Shown here in pieces: positions 24,894 to 34,085 of a stretch of DNA of 64,000 bases (position 1 is the stretch's first letter; every line of letters begins with the position of its first letter). Under the pieces are notes generated by a model, which saw only the letters and a program-made list of their open reading frames with translations, did no database searches and was not told the origin of the DNA. A program made the translations under genes and the position numbers. The stretch comes from Teichococcus oryzae. Its GTDB lineage: Bacteria > Pseudomonadota > Alphaproteobacteria > Acetobacterales > Acetobacteraceae. Location: the NCBI RefSeq assembly GCF_008386565.1, contig NZ_VUKA01000004.1:62001-126000 (forward strand), written 5' to 3'.

Positions 24894-26117
24894 TCAGCCC
24901 TTGCGCAGCAGCAGCAATTGGCCGGGCACCGGCGCGTCACGCTCCTGGCGCAGCGCCACCTCCGCTTCCGCCAGCACGATGAAGCCGTGCCGAGCCGCCA
25001 GGGACCGCAGCAGGGCCGGGTCGTGGCGGTAGCGCAGGCCCGGCCCCAGCGCGTAAGCCCCCGCGACTCCACGCTCCACGCTGAAGGCGGCCAGCCCGCC
25101 GGGGCGCAGGGCCGCGGCCATCCCGGCCAGGGCGGGCGAAAGGTCGCCCAGGTAGTTCAGCACGTCGGCCGCCGCCAGCAGCTCCCAGCAGGCCGGATGG
25201 CGCGGCAGGAAATCCAGCAGGTCGGCCTCATGCAGCGCGTCATAGAGGCCGGTGCGCCCGGCCTCGGCCAGCATGCGCGGCGACAGGTCGAGCCCTTCCA
25301 GCCGTGCCGCGAAGGGGCGCAGCGCCCGGCCGGACAGGCCGGTGCCGCAGCCGAGGTCCAGCACCGCCAAACGGTTCTCCGCCGGGATTCCATTTTCCCG
25401 CAGCAGGTCGGCCAGCAAAGCGGGCGTGCGGTAGCCGAGTCGGCCCTCAAGCTCCGCGTCGAAGCGGGGGGCGTATTGATCGAACAATTCGCGGACATAG
25501 GCGGCTGGCGCGCGATCGGGCGCCGGCCCTTCCCCCAGCGCCGCCAGCAGGAAGCGCGCCTGCGCGGCCAGCCCGGCGGCCAGTTCCGGCTGGCGCAACG
25601 CGGTGGCCGCCGCTTCCGCCGCTTCCGCGACAAGGCCCAGTTCCCGCGCGGCATGGGCCAGCGCCAGCCACGCTTCCGCCGAAGCAGGGTCCAGGGCCGT
25701 GGCCCGGCGCAGCGGCTCCAGCGCCGCCGAGGGCTGGCCCATGGCGCACAGGACCTGGCCCAGATTGCGCTGCGACACCGCGTCCTGCGGGCGGTGGGCC
25801 AGGGCGGCGCGCAGCGTGCGCGCCGCCTCGGGCAACTGGCCGGCCTCGGCCAGGGTGCCGCCCAGCGAGGCCAGGAAAACCGGCGCGTCCGGCGCCAGCG
25901 CGACGGCTCGGCGGATCAGCCGCAGCGCCTGCGGCAGGTCGCCCTGCTGGCGGTGCACCAGCCCCAGCAGGTTCAGCGCGTCGGCATGGCGGGGCTGGCG
26001 GGCGAGCAGGCGGCGGTAGCGTTCCGCGGCCCCGGCGAGGTCGCCCGCCCGGTGCAGCGCGACCGCTTCCTGCAACAGGAGGGCTGACGGGTCCTGCGGG
26101 GTGGGCGGCCTGGGCAT
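24894..26117 (-). CDS. TPR-repeat class I methyltransferase
   Basis: A 407-residue protein joining two modules. Residues about 10-190 are four to five tetratricopeptide repeats (phrases such as HADALNLLGLVHRQQGDLPQ and EAWLALAHAARELGLVAEAA). Residues about 210-400 form a SAM-dependent methyltransferase: the linker YVRELFDQYAPRFDAELEGR, motif I VLDLGCGTGLSG, and LEGLDLSPRML with the acidic residue that binds the SAM ribose. This TPR plus methyltransferase architecture is common in alphaproteobacteria; the linker phrase is shared with that group. The substrate is not known. It lies upstream of flbT-flaF on the same strand, which hints at but does not prove a flagellar role. Confidence 0.85.
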   Translation of the reverse strand: MPRPPTPQDPSALLLQEAVALHRAGDLAGAAERYRRLLARQPRHADALNLLGLVHRQQGDLPQALRLIRRAVALAPDAPVFLASLGGTLAEAGQLPEAARTLRAALAHRPQDAVSQRNLGQVLCAMGQPSAALEPLRRATALDPASAEAWLALAHAARELGLVAEAAEAAATALRQPELAAGLAAQARFLLAALGEGPAPDRAPAAYVRELFDQYAPRFDAELEGRLGYRTPALLADLLRENGIPAENRLAVLDLGCGTGLSGRALRPFAARLEGLDLSPRMLAEAGRTGLYDALHEADLLDFLPRHPACWELLAAADVLNYLGDLSPALAGMAAALRPGGLAAFSVERGVAGAYALGPGLRYRHDPALLRSLAARHGFIVLAEAEVALRQERDAPVPGQLLLLRKG

Positions 26118-26159
26118 GCATCCTCCTGATCGGCGGCGGCGCCGGCGCCCGGTCCCGGC

Positions 26160-27830
26160 TCAGAACAGGCCTTCGATCCGGCCCCTGGCGTCCAGACCGA
26201 TGCCCTCGGCGGCCGGGCGGCGCGGCAGGCCGGGCATGGTCATGATGTCACCGGCGATCGCCACCACGAAGCCCGCCCCCGCCGAGAGCCGGACCTCGCG
26301 TAGCGGCAGCACATGCCCTTCCGGCGCGCCCATCAGGGAAGGGTCGGCCGAGAAGGAATATTGCGTCTTGGCGATGCAGACCGGGACATGGCCGAAGCCC
26401 TGTTCCTCGAAGCGGCGCAGCCTGGCGGCCACAGGCGGCGGAATGGCAACGGCGGAAGCGTGGTAGATCTCGCGCGCCACCGTCTCGATCTTGCCGGCCA
26501 GCGACATGTGGTCGTTGTAGAGCGGCTCGAAGGCGGCGGTGCCGCCCGCGATCAGCCCCTGCACGGCGCGGGCGAGGTCGGCCGCGCCGGCCGCGCCATC
26601 GGCCCAGTGGGTGCACAGGATGGCCTCGGTGCCGAGCTTCGCCATCGCTTCCCGCACAACGGCGATCTCGGCCTCGGTGTCGCTGGTGAAGTGGTTCAGC
26701 GCCACCACCACCGGAAGGCCAAATTTCTGCATGTTCTGCACATGCCGCGCGAGGTTGGCGATGCCGCGCCGCACCGCCGCCACATCCTCGGCGCCGAGCG
26801 CGGATTTGGCGACGCCGCCATGCATCTTCAGCGCCCGCACCGTGGCCACCACGACGCAGGCGGAGGGCGCGATGCCGGCCGCGCGGCACTTGATGTCGAG
26901 GAATTTCTCGGCGCCCAGATCGGCGCCGAAGCCGGCTTCCGTCACCACAACATCGGCCAGCTTCATCGCCAGCCGCGTCGCCATCACGCTGTTGCAGCCA
27001 TGCGCGATGTTCGCGAAGGGGCCGCCATGCACCAGGGCGGGGAAGCCGGCGAGCGTCTGCACCAGGTTGGGCGCGAAGGCATCGCGCAGCAGCGCCGCCA
27101 TGGCGCCGTCCGCCTTCAGGTCATGCGCGGTGACGTTGCGGCCGTCGCGCGTCTGGCCGACGATGATGCGGCCGAGCCGCGCCCGCAGGTCGTCCAGGTC
27201 GCGCGCCAGGCAGAACACCGCCATCACCTCGGACGCCACGGTGATGTCGAAGCCGTCCTCCCGCGGGAAGCCGTTCGGCACGCCGCCCAGCGCCGCGTTG
27301 ATGGAGCGCAGCGCGCGGTCGTTCATGTCCACCGCCCGCCGCCAGGCGATGCGGCGCGCATCGAGCCCCAGCTCGTTGCCCCAGTAGAGGTGGTTGTCCA
27401 CCATCGCCGCCAGCAGGTTGTTGGCCGAGGTGATGGCGTGGAAGTCGCCGGTGAAGTGGAGGTTGATCTCCTCCATCGGCACCACCTGCGCGTGGCCGCC
27501 GCCGGTGGCGCCGCCCTTCACCCCGAAGCACGGCCCGAGCGAGGGCTCGCGCAGCGCGATCATCGTCTTCGTGCCGAGGCTGTTCAGCGCGTCGCCCAGG
27601 CCGATGGTGGTGGTGGTCTTGCCTTCCCCCGCCGCCGTCGGGCTGATGCCGGTGACCAGCACCAGCGCGCCATCCGGCCTGCTCCGCTGGCTGTCCACGA
27701 AATCGAGGCCGAGCTTGGCCTTGTGGCGGCCATAAGGCTCCAGCGCCTCATCGGGGATGCCGATGCGCGCCGCCACCTCGGCGATCGGCAGCAGCGTGGC
27801 GGCACGGGCAATGTCGAGGTCGGTCGCCAT
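26160..27830 (-). CDS. fhs: Formate-tetrahydrofolate ligase
   Basis: A 556-residue cytoplasmic enzyme making 10-formyl-THF from formate, THF and ATP. The ATP loop [19 protein letters not shown] lies at about residues 64-82; [19 protein letters not shown] and [19 protein letters not shown] follow as in all family members. Length matches the usual 555-560. The ATG at 27830 is clear. It is divergent from the Bug receptor gene. It supplies one-carbon units for purine synthesis, alongside purD elsewhere in the window. Confidence 0.96.
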   Translation of the reverse strand: MATDLDIARAATLLPIAEVAARIGIPDEALEPYGRHKAKLGLDFVDSQRSRPDGALVLVTGISPTAAGEGKTTTTIGLGDALNSLGTKTMIALREPSLGPCFGVKGGATGGGHAQVVPMEEINLHFTGDFHAITSANNLLAAMVDNHLYWGNELGLDARRIAWRRAVDMNDRALRSINAALGGVPNGFPREDGFDITVASEVMAVFCLARDLDDLRARLGRIIVGQTRDGRNVTAHDLKADGAMAALLRDAFAPNLVQTLAGFPALVHGGPFANIAHGCNSVMATRLAMKLADVVVTEAGFGADLGAEKFLDIKCRAAGIAPSACVVVATVRALKMHGGVAKSALGAEDVAAVRRGIANLARHVQNMQKFGLPVVVALNHFTSDTEAEIAVVREAMAKLGTEAILCTHWADGAAGAADLARAVQGLIAGGTAAFEPLYNDHMSLAGKIETVAREIYHASAVAIPPPVAARLRRFEEQGFGHVPVCIAKTQYSFSADPSLMGAPEGHVLPLREVRLSAGAGFVVAIAGDIMTMPGLPRRPAAEGIGLDARGRIEGLF

Positions 27831-27995
27831 GGATGGGCCTTGCGCAAAGGGGGCGGAGCCGCAGGGCTTAAACAAGGCGGTATCGCACGGCAAGACGGCA
27901 CCGGCATGCGGGCCGGAAAGCCCAGCCCTCCCCCAGGGGCCGATCCCGGCCTTCTGAACAGCAGGGCTGTAGCCGGCGGCCGTGTTTCCCGCCAA

Positions 27996-28010
27996 TGTTG
28001 TCGGACAACA
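27996..28010. promoter_or_regulatory. Operator-like palindrome before the Bug receptor gene
   Basis: TGTTGTC-G-GACAACA is a perfect inverted repeat with 7-bp arms around one central base, ending 25 bases before the receptor ATG. The TTGTC-GACAA core resembles sites bound by GntR-family regulators, which often control tricarboxylate and aromatic-acid uptake. No regulator gene is in the window. Confidence 0.5.
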
Positions 28011-28035
28011 AGAACCCATCCGGGAGATCCGCCCC

Positions 28036-29022
28036 ATGCATCGCCGCGCCCTGCTGACGGGACTGGCCGCCGCGCCGCTCGCCCTGCCCTTCGTCACCAC
28101 TGCCGCCCGTGCCCAGGGCGGGTGGCCCAGCCGCCCCGTCACCATCCTGGTGCCCTTTGTCGCCGGCGGCCCTTCCGACATCGTGGCCCGCGCCATCGCC
28201 AACCGCATGAGCCAGGTGATCGGCCAGCCCGTGGTGGCCGAGAACCGGGCCGGCGCCAATGGCGAGGTGGCGGGCCGCTCCCTCGCCCGCGCAGAGGCGG
28301 ACGGGCACACGCTGATGGTCGGCTCGATCGGCGTCTTCGCCATCAACGCCGCGCTGCGGCCCGACCTGGGCTATGACCCGGTGAAGGAGTTCAGCCCGGT
28401 GACGCTGGCCGTCAGCACCCCCAACGTGCTGGTGGTGAACCCGGAGCGGGTGCCCGTCAAAACCACCGCCGAGCTGGTGGAATGGCTGAAGAAGAACCCG
28501 GGCAAGGCGTCCTACTCGACCAGCGGCGTCGGCTCCTCCGACCAGATGACCACGGAACTGTTCAAGCAGCGCACCGGCACGGATGTGGCGCATGTGCCCT
28601 ATCGCGGCGGCGCGGCGGCGGCGACCGACCTGATCGCCGGCAATGTCCAGATGTCGTTCCAGAACCTGCCCACCGTGTCCGGCCACATCCAGGGTGGGCG
28701 GCTGCGGGCGCTGATGGTGACCGGCTCGAAGCGGCATCCCACCCTGCCCGACGTTCCCACCTCCGCCGAGGCGGGGCTGGAGGATTTCGTGGTCACCTCC
28801 TGGCAGGCGGTGATGGCGCCCGCCGGCCTGCCGCAGCCCCTGCTGGCCAAGCTGAGCGGCGCCGTGACCGAGGCGCTGCGGCACCCGGATGTGAAGCCGC
28901 GGCTGGAGCAGATCGGCTTCGACGTCGTGGCCAACAGCCCGGAGGAATACCGCGCCTTCCAGCTGGCCGAGATCGCCCGCTGGCGGGAGGTGATCCAGCG
29001 CGCCGGCATCAAGCCGGAATAA
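28036..29022 (+). CDS. Tripartite tricarboxylate transporter substrate-binding protein (Bug family)
   Basis: A 328-residue periplasmic receptor. The signal peptide ([20 protein letters not shown]) ends at AARAQG. Mature landmarks of the Bug/TctC family are all visible: [20 protein letters not shown], then [42 protein letters not shown], and [12 protein letters not shown]. The ligand is often a carboxylate, but no TctA/TctB membrane genes are nearby; such orphan receptors are very numerous in Acetobacteraceae. A perfect palindrome sits just upstream. Confidence 0.94.
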   Translation: MHRRALLTGLAAAPLALPFVTTAARAQGGWPSRPVTILVPFVAGGPSDIVARAIANRMSQVIGQPVVAENRAGANGEVAGRSLARAEADGHTLMVGSIGVFAINAALRPDLGYDPVKEFSPVTLAVSTPNVLVVNPERVPVKTTAELVEWLKKNPGKASYSTSGVGSSDQMTTELFKQRTGTDVAHVPYRGGAAAATDLIAGNVQMSFQNLPTVSGHIQGGRLRALMVTGSKRHPTLPDVPTSAEAGLEDFVVTSWQAVMAPAGLPQPLLAKLSGAVTEALRHPDVKPRLEQIGFDVVANSPEEYRAFQLAEIARWREVIQRAGIKPE

Positions 29023-29118
29023 GGGCGGCCGGCACCTGATGCAGATCAGGGCCGGGGATTCACGGCGCTCCTAGCTTCACCTGGGCATTTGATCCGCCCG
29101 AAGTGAACGAGGTACGCC

Positions 29119-29781
29119 GTGACGAAGATGATGAACCGGGTGCTGCTCGCCGGCCTGGCGGCAGCCACCCTTTGGGGTGCGCCCGCCGCCCTGGCGCAAA
29201 GCCAGCCCGTGCGGGGCAAGCAGGCGGGCGACCTGCTGCTGGGCTTCGGCCTGATCGGCGTGCTGCCGGAAAAGGGCGGCCGGGTGGATGCGATCGGCGG
29301 CAAGCCCGAGGCCTCGGACACCGTGACACCGCAACTCGACCTCACCTATTTCGTGACGCCGCGGCTTTCGCTGAACCTGATCGCCGCCACCTCCCGGCAC
29401 GACGTGAAGGTGGGGGGCTCGGCGCTTGGCGAGGTGGATCTGGGCCGGGTCTGGGCGCTGCCGCCCACCCTGACCGTGCAGTTCCACCCGCTTCCCCAAT
29501 CACGGGTGAGCCCCTATGTCGGCGCCGGCGTCAACTACACGGTGTTCTATGGCGAGGGCGGCGGCCGCACCCCGCCGGTCAGCAAGGTCGATGTGGAGAA
29601 CAGCTGGGGCTGGGCGCTGAATGCCGGCATCGACTACGAGGTGGCGCCGAACTGGCTGATCAACGTGGATGCCAAGAAGCTGTTCCTGCGCCCGGATGTG
29701 TCGGTGAATGGCGGCGCCATCGGGGCACGGGCGGAGCTCGACCCCTGGATCATCGGCGCCGCCATCCGCTACCGCTTCTGA
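29119..29781 (+). CDS. ompW: OmpW-family outer-membrane protein
   Basis: A 220-residue small beta-barrel. The signal peptide (ending ALAQS) is followed by QAGDLLLGFGLIGVLPEKGG, then TPQLDLTYFVTPRLSLNLIA, and YVGAGVNYTVFYGEGG, all OmpW-like, with a C-terminal Phe (RYRF) for barrel insertion. OmpW forms an eight-stranded barrel with a hydrophobic channel. The start is GTG at 29119; ATG 29128 is possible. The gene appears monocistronic. Confidence 0.9.
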   Translation: MTKMMNRVLLAGLAAATLWGAPAALAQSQPVRGKQAGDLLLGFGLIGVLPEKGGRVDAIGGKPEASDTVTPQLDLTYFVTPRLSLNLIAATSRHDVKVGGSALGEVDLGRVWALPPTLTVQFHPLPQSRVSPYVGAGVNYTVFYGEGGGRTPPVSKVDVENSWGWALNAGIDYEVAPNWLINVDAKKLFLRPDVSVNGGAIGARAELDPWIIGAAIRYRF

Positions 29782-29805
29782 CGGGTGGCGGGATGCGGGG
29801 CGGGT

Positions 29806-30420
29806 TCAGCCCGGCCCGCGCGGCGCGCCGCCGCGCACCGACTCCGACAGGACGCGCAGGACCCGCCATCCGCCATCCACCCATCCGAGTTCCAGCCGCA
29901 GTTCCGGCGCCGTGGCCGCGCCCAGCGTCATCTCGGCCCTGCCCCAGCGGCGCCAGCTCCAGGTGGTGCGCGGCGGTCGCAGGGCGGGATCGCGCTGCAT
30001 CGGCAAGGCATGGCGGAGTTCCACCACGCGCCGCAGCGCCACCGGGTCGTTCCAGCCTTCCGCCAGCATGGCATCCAGCTGCCTCAGGTAAGGTGCGGCG
30101 GAACCGTCCTGCCGGCGCGGGCGCGCGGGCGGCAGGGCCGGCATGCTGGCCGGCCAGTCCAGCCGCTCCATCGCTTCCGGCCGCCAGGCAAGATGAAGCA
30201 TGCCCAGCAGGGGCCGCGACGGCCCGGCCAGCCCCGCCCCGCCCAGGGCCGCCAGCCCCAGCAGCAGGGCCAGGCGCATGCGGCGCCTCCGCCGTGGTGG
30301 TGGTGCCGCATTGCCGGGGCTGGTCCGCGACAGCATGGCGCGCTGATCGTAATCGGCCCAAACCTCGTCCCAGGAATCGGCGGGGGGGCTATTCGGCGCC
30401 ATTCCCCCGCCCCCGGCCAT
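29806..30420 (-). CDS. Hypothetical membrane-anchored protein (DUF2939-like)
   Basis: About 204 residues. A cytoplasmic Pro/Arg-rich N-terminus (DEVWADYDQRAML ... PPPRRRRRMR) leads into one transmembrane helix (LALLLGLAALGGAGLAG), after which the protein is probably periplasmic. The segment EAMERLDWPASMPAL and the later AEMTLGAATAPELRLELGWV recall DUF2939 proteins, but the match is weak. Two starts are possible, ATG 30420 and ATG 30402. It lies downstream of the lipid-transport operon on the same strand, separated by about 100 bp. Function unknown. Confidence 0.5.
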   Translation of the reverse strand: MAGGGGMAPNSPPADSWDEVWADYDQRAMLSRTSPGNAAPPPRRRRRMRLALLLGLAALGGAGLAGPSRPLLGMLHLAWRPEAMERLDWPASMPALPPARPRRQDGSAAPYLRQLDAMLAEGWNDPVALRRVVELRHALPMQRDPALRPPRTTWSWRRWGRAEMTLGAATAPELRLELGWVDGGWRVLRVLSESVRGGAPRGPG

Positions 30421-30422
30421 GG

Positions 30423-30465
30423 CTCAGAAACATGACATCTCGATCCCGAAATTCTCTTTTCTGAG
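30423..30465. repeat. Spaced inverted repeat between two minus-strand genes
   Basis: CTCAGAAA (30423-30430) and TTTCTGAG (30458-30465) are perfect complements separated by 27 bases, in the 103-bp gap after the lipid-transport operon. They could form a hairpin at the end of the operon transcript or flank the promoter of the next gene. Confidence 0.3.
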
Positions 30466-30523
30466 ACTATTGGGACGATGCTTGCCAGGGCGTTAAGCGA
30501 CGTGCCACCGCATGGGACAGATG

Positions 30524-31129
30524 TCAGGCGTAGCGGGCGAGGCTTCGCTCCAGCGCCGCCAGCGCATCGGCGAAGGCGGCGTTCATGGCCTCGGCCAGCG
30601 CTTCCGGCGGCAGCTCGTCCCCCGCCGGAAGGGGCGCGCGGCCCTGGATGGCGAATTGCCGCAGGGGCCTCGGCTCGTCCGCCTGCTGCCGCAGCAGCAG
30701 CACCGAGAATCCCGCCCGCGCTTCGCGCCGCCCCAGATCGGCAACCAGCGTGGTCAGCTCGCTTTCCAGCACCAGGTCGGGCCGCGCGCGGCTGCCCGGA
30801 GAGGTCACGGCGGAAAACCGGCCGGAGGCGCCGAGCCAGCGATGCAGCGCTTCCTCCGCCAGTTCGGCGGGCGGCGCGGTCCATTCGGCGTAGAAGGTCA
30901 GCGCCACCGTGCCGTCGGAGCGCAGGCTGCGCAGGCCGCGGCTGTCCATGCCGGGCGCCGCGCGCATCAGCCGGATCAGCAGGACCCGCTTCGCCGGCCC
31001 CGGCGCCGGCGCTCCGGGCCGCGTGGCGACAAGCGGAAAGCGTTTCGGCTCCACGTAATCATAGGACGGCAGGACCGAGCAGGCGGGCAAGGCGGGCAAG
31101 GCCAGCAGCAGGGATCGGCGTCGCATCAT
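30524..31129 (-). CDS. ABC-type transport auxiliary lipoprotein (PqiC/DUF330-like)
   Basis: A 201-residue lipoprotein with lipobox ALPAC (Cys17). The mature part begins with the family's short strand pattern (KRFPLVATRPGAP) and includes VALTFYAEWTAPPAELAEEA, matching the segment where PqiC/MlaX-type proteins describe an active isoform at the promoter of lipid transport. It is the last gene of the mla-like operon and probably sits in the outer membrane as the acceptor end of the pathway. AAPG in the middle has no special motif. Confidence 0.8.
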   Translation of the reverse strand: MMRRRSLLLALPALPACSVLPSYDYVEPKRFPLVATRPGAPAPGPAKRVLLIRLMRAAPGMDSRGLRSLRSDGTVALTFYAEWTAPPAELAEEALHRWLGASGRFSAVTSPGSRARPDLVLESELTTLVADLGRREARAGFSVLLLRQQADEPRPLRQFAIQGRAPLPAGDELPPEALAEAMNAAFADALAALERSLARYA

Positions 31130-31161
31130 TCCTCCGGCTCGGAGCAGGGTCAGGGGCGGCT

Positions 31162-32178
31162 TCAGCGGGGCGGCGGCGGGGCGCCGAACAGCACCTGCCC
31201 GGGCGCGCGCCGCAAGGTTTCGGTGGTGTCGCGCAGATTGCCCACCGTGGCGCGCAGATCGCGCAGCAGCGGGCCCAGCTCGGCGCTGGTGTCCTGGGTG
31301 GTGTTGCGGGCGGAACGCGCCGTCTGCTCCAGCGCGTTGATCACCGCTGGCAGGCGCTGCAGGCTTTGCCGCAGTTCATTGGCGGCGCCGGCGGCCGAGG
31401 CCAGCGCGGCCTTGGTGTCCGGCCCGCCCACCAGGGTGCGGAGATCGGCGGTGACGCCGCGCAGCTCCGTCACCAGGGCCGGCAGGTCGGAGCCTTCCAG
31501 GATGCGGCGCAGCGCCGTCAGCGTGGCCGCGGCTTCCGCCAGGGTCCGGGCGAAATCGCCATCCTCGACCTGCGCCTTGACCAGCCCGACCACATCAGTG
31601 ACGCCATGCAGCAATTCCTCCAGCGGCACCTGCTGGATGCGGTTCAGGATCGCCTCGGCGGCGTTCTGCACCTGCGCCACGGTGGAGGGGATGGAAGGGA
31701 TCACGGCATAGCTGGGCGTCCAGGGATATTCGCCGCCGCCGGGAAAGCGGGTGACGTTGACGAAATCCAGCTCGATATAGGCCAGGCCGGTGATGCCCTG
31801 GCTCGACAGCTTGGCGCGCAGGCCGCGCTGCACCGCGCGCCGGCCGGCCTCCTCGTCGCGCAGCGTGGCGCGCTCGGGGTCGATGGCCAGGCGCACCAGC
31901 ACCAGCTGGAAGGCTTCCAGCGCGACGCTGCGGGAATCGGGTGGGTATTCCGCGTTGACCAGCCCGATCTCGCTGACCTGGCCGATCTGCACGCCGCGGT
32001 AGCGCACCGGGGCGCCCACCTCCAGGCCGGTGACGCTTTCCGCCAGGTAGGTCTCGAAGATCAGGCTCTGGCTGCGCAGGCCCCCGCCGGTCAGGAACAA
32101 CAGGAAGCCGAGCGACAGCGCGGCCCCGGCCAGGATCAGCGCGCCGACGCGGATATAGAGGCTGCGGTTCGGGGACAT
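31162..32178 (-). CDS. mlaD: MlaD-family MCE lipid-transport protein
   Basis: A 338-residue inner-membrane-anchored periplasmic protein. One N-terminal helix (YIRVGALILAGAALSLGFLL) is followed by an MCE domain (about residues 38-118; SVTGLEVGAPVRYRGVQIGQ) and a long helical region rich in Leu, Ala and Thr (about 175-330), then a Pro tail. MCE proteins assemble into hexameric rings that carry phospholipid between membranes. It is longer than E. coli MlaD (about 183) and resembles the long MCE type with a helical stalk. Gene order permease-ATPase-MCE-lipoprotein supports the call. Confidence 0.9.
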   Translation of the reverse strand: MSPNRSLYIRVGALILAGAALSLGFLLFLTGGGLRSQSLIFETYLAESVTGLEVGAPVRYRGVQIGQVSEIGLVNAEYPPDSRSVALEAFQLVLVRLAIDPERATLRDEEAGRRAVQRGLRAKLSSQGITGLAYIELDFVNVTRFPGGGEYPWTPSYAVIPSIPSTVAQVQNAAEAILNRIQQVPLEELLHGVTDVVGLVKAQVEDGDFARTLAEAAATLTALRRILEGSDLPALVTELRGVTADLRTLVGGPDTKAALASAAGAANELRQSLQRLPAVINALEQTARSARNTTQDTSAELGPLLRDLRATVGNLRDTTETLRRAPGQVLFGAPPPPR

Positions 32179-32181
32179 GGC

Positions 32182-32961
32182 TCAGGCCGCCTCCCGGCGG
32201 AAGAAGGCGCGCACCGTCGGATGGGTTCCGTGGTCGCGCAGTTCGCGGGGGTCGCCCTCGGCGATCATGCCCTGGGCCTGCTTGTCCAGCATGATGCAGC
32301 GGTCGCCGATCGCCAGGATGCTTTGCAGCTCATGCGTCACCACCACGAAGGTGGTGCCGAGGTCGCGCGCCAGGTCCTGGATCAGCCGGTCCAGGCCGGC
32401 CGAGGTGATCGGGTCCAGCCCGGCCGAGGGCTCGTCCAGGAACAACAGCGGCGGGTCGAGGGCCATGGCGCGGGCGATGCCGGCACGCTTGGCCATGCCG
32501 CCGGAGATTTCCGCCGGCAGCCGGTCGGCGGCCTCGGACAGCCCGACCAGGCCGAGCTTCAGCCGCGCCACCTCCTCCCGCGCGGCGGGCGGCAGGCGGG
32601 TATGCTCCTCCAGCGGCAGCATCACGTTCTCCAGCAGGGTCATGGAGCCGAACAGCGCGCCGGATTGCCACATCACGCCAAAGCGGGACAGCAGATCCCG
32701 CCGGGTCCGGCCGCCGGCCCCCAGCAGGTCCTCGCCCAGGATGCGGATCTGGCCGGCGGTCGGCTGGTGCAGCCCGATCAGCAGCTTCAGCAAGGTGGAC
32801 TTGCCGCAGCCGGAGCCGCCCAGGATCACGAACACCTCGCCCCGGCCGACCTGGAAGGACACGTCGCGGAACAGCGTGTTGCCGGGAAAGGCCATGGCGA
32901 GGCCCTCGGCCTCCACCACCGGATCGGCCACCGCCGTGCGGTGGATGTCGGGCGTTTCCAT
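32182..32961 (-). CDS. mlaF: Lipid-transport ABC ATPase MlaF
   Basis: A 259-residue cytoplasmic ATPase. Walker A is GGSGCGKST, the signature is ISGGMAKRAGIARA (the characteristic GGMxKR form of MlaF/Ttg2A), and Walker B is LLFLDEPSAGLDP. The end FFRREAA is a typical C-terminal helix. Only 3 bp separate its stop from the mlaD start, and two bases separate its start from the mlaE stop. It powers phospholipid movement through MlaE and MlaD. Confidence 0.93.
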   Translation of the reverse strand: METPDIHRTAVADPVVEAEGLAMAFPGNTLFRDVSFQVGRGEVFVILGGSGCGKSTLLKLLIGLHQPTAGQIRILGEDLLGAGGRTRRDLLSRFGVMWQSGALFGSMTLLENVMLPLEEHTRLPPAAREEVARLKLGLVGLSEAADRLPAEISGGMAKRAGIARAMALDPPLLFLDEPSAGLDPITSAGLDRLIQDLARDLGTTFVVVTHELQSILAIGDRCIMLDKQAQGMIAEGDPRELRDHGTHPTVRAFFRREAA

Positions 32962-32963
32962 GC

Positions 32964-34085
32964 TCACCAGTTCAGCCGGAAGAACAGGATGGCGAACAGG
33001 CCGTCCAGCACCACGGTGGACACGATGCCCCCCACCACGGCGGAGGTCGCCGCATCGCCCACCGCGCGCGGCCCACGCCCGGCCAGCAGCCCGGCGCGGC
33101 AGCCGATCCCGGCGATCACGATGCCGAAGAACACCGACTTGCCCAGCCCGCCGAGCAGGCTGCCCAGGGTCAGCCATTGCTCAAGCTGCGTGACCACCAG
33201 CGGCGTCGGGAAGCCCAGCCCGTACATCACGGCGGTCATGCCCAGCAGTCCCGACAGGTTCATCAGCAGCGTCAGCACCGGCATCACCAGCGCCGCCGCC
33301 AGCAGGCGCGGCAACACCAGCATGGCCACCGGCTCGACGCCCATGATGCGCAGCGCATCCACCTCCTCGTTCACCGTCATGGTGCCCAGCTCGGCGGCGA
33401 AGGCGGAGCCGGTGCGGCCCGACAGGATCACCGCGGCGATCAGCGGCCCCAGTTCGCGGATCAGCGAGATGCCGACCAGAGGCGGGATGTAGATCTCGGC
33501 GCCGAACATCCGCATCGGGATGGAGGACTGGAAGGCCAGGATCACGCCGATCAGCGTGCCGAGCAGCACGGTCAGCGGAAAGGCGCGCAACCCCGCCTCA
33601 TCCAGGTGGCGCAGCAGGTCGGCGAAGCGCAGCCGGCGCGGATGCCCCAGCACGGCGGCGGCCATGGCGGCCGTCTCGCCCAGGAAGCCGATGCCGGCGC
33701 GCGCGCGACGCAGCCCGGCCACGCCCCAGGCCCCCACCCTTCCGACCACCGGCAACGGCGGCGGTGCGGCGCGCGGACGCGGCGCGGACAGGGCGGCGCG
33801 GGCGCGCTCCAGCACTGCCGCCACCGGCGCGCTGGCGCCCTCCACCACCGCGTCCTCCGGCGCCGCGGCATGCAGCACCAGGGTGGCGCCGGTGGTGTCG
33901 AGCACGGTCACGGAGGCGAGGTCGATCCGGCGCGCGCCCTTGGCGGCGCGCAGCGCGGCGGCCCAGATGCGCGGCGCCTGCCGCGTGGTCAGCGCGCCGC
34001 CGAAGCGCAGCAGGTCGCCTTCCCGCTCGAACCGGGCCTCCGCCGTGGCGAGGGGCGTGGCCTCGCGGACCGCCGCCTCGCTCAT
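32964..34085 (-). CDS. mlaE: STAS-MlaE fusion permease
   Basis: A 373-residue permease of phospholipid transport. Residues about 15-105 form a STAS-like domain (EREGDLLRFGGALTTRQAPR, IDLASVTVLDTTGATLVLHA), the position usually taken by separate MlaB. The MlaE/YrbE permease follows (about 125-373) with IGVILAFQSSIPMRMFGAEI and the ELGPLIAAVILSGRTGSAFA signature. Fusion of MlaB and MlaE functions is known in alphaproteobacteria. The start ATG 34085 overlaps the amine-oxidase stop (ATGA). Confidence 0.93.
   Translation of the reverse strand: MSEAAVREATPLATAEARFEREGDLLRFGGALTTRQAPRIWAAALRAAKGARRIDLASVTVLDTTGATLVLHAAAPEDAVVEGASAPVAAVLERARAALSAPRPRAAPPPLPVVGRVGAWGVAGLRRARAGIGFLGETAAMAAAVLGHPRRLRFADLLRHLDEAGLRAFPLTVLLGTLIGVILAFQSSIPMRMFGAEIYIPPLVGISLIRELGPLIAAVILSGRTGSAFAAELGTMTVNEEVDALRIMGVEPVAMLVLPRLLAAALVMPVLTLLMNLSGLLGMTAVMYGLGFPTPLVVTQLEQWLTLGSLLGGLGKSVFFGIVIAGIGCRAGLLAGRGPRAVGDAATSAVVGGIVSTVVLDGLFAILFFRLNW

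Noticed and set aside
30478-33492. A 1004-codon plus-strand open frame over the lipid-transport operon.
   Set aside because: No domain is visible and the four minus-strand genes have intact family motifs and coupled starts.
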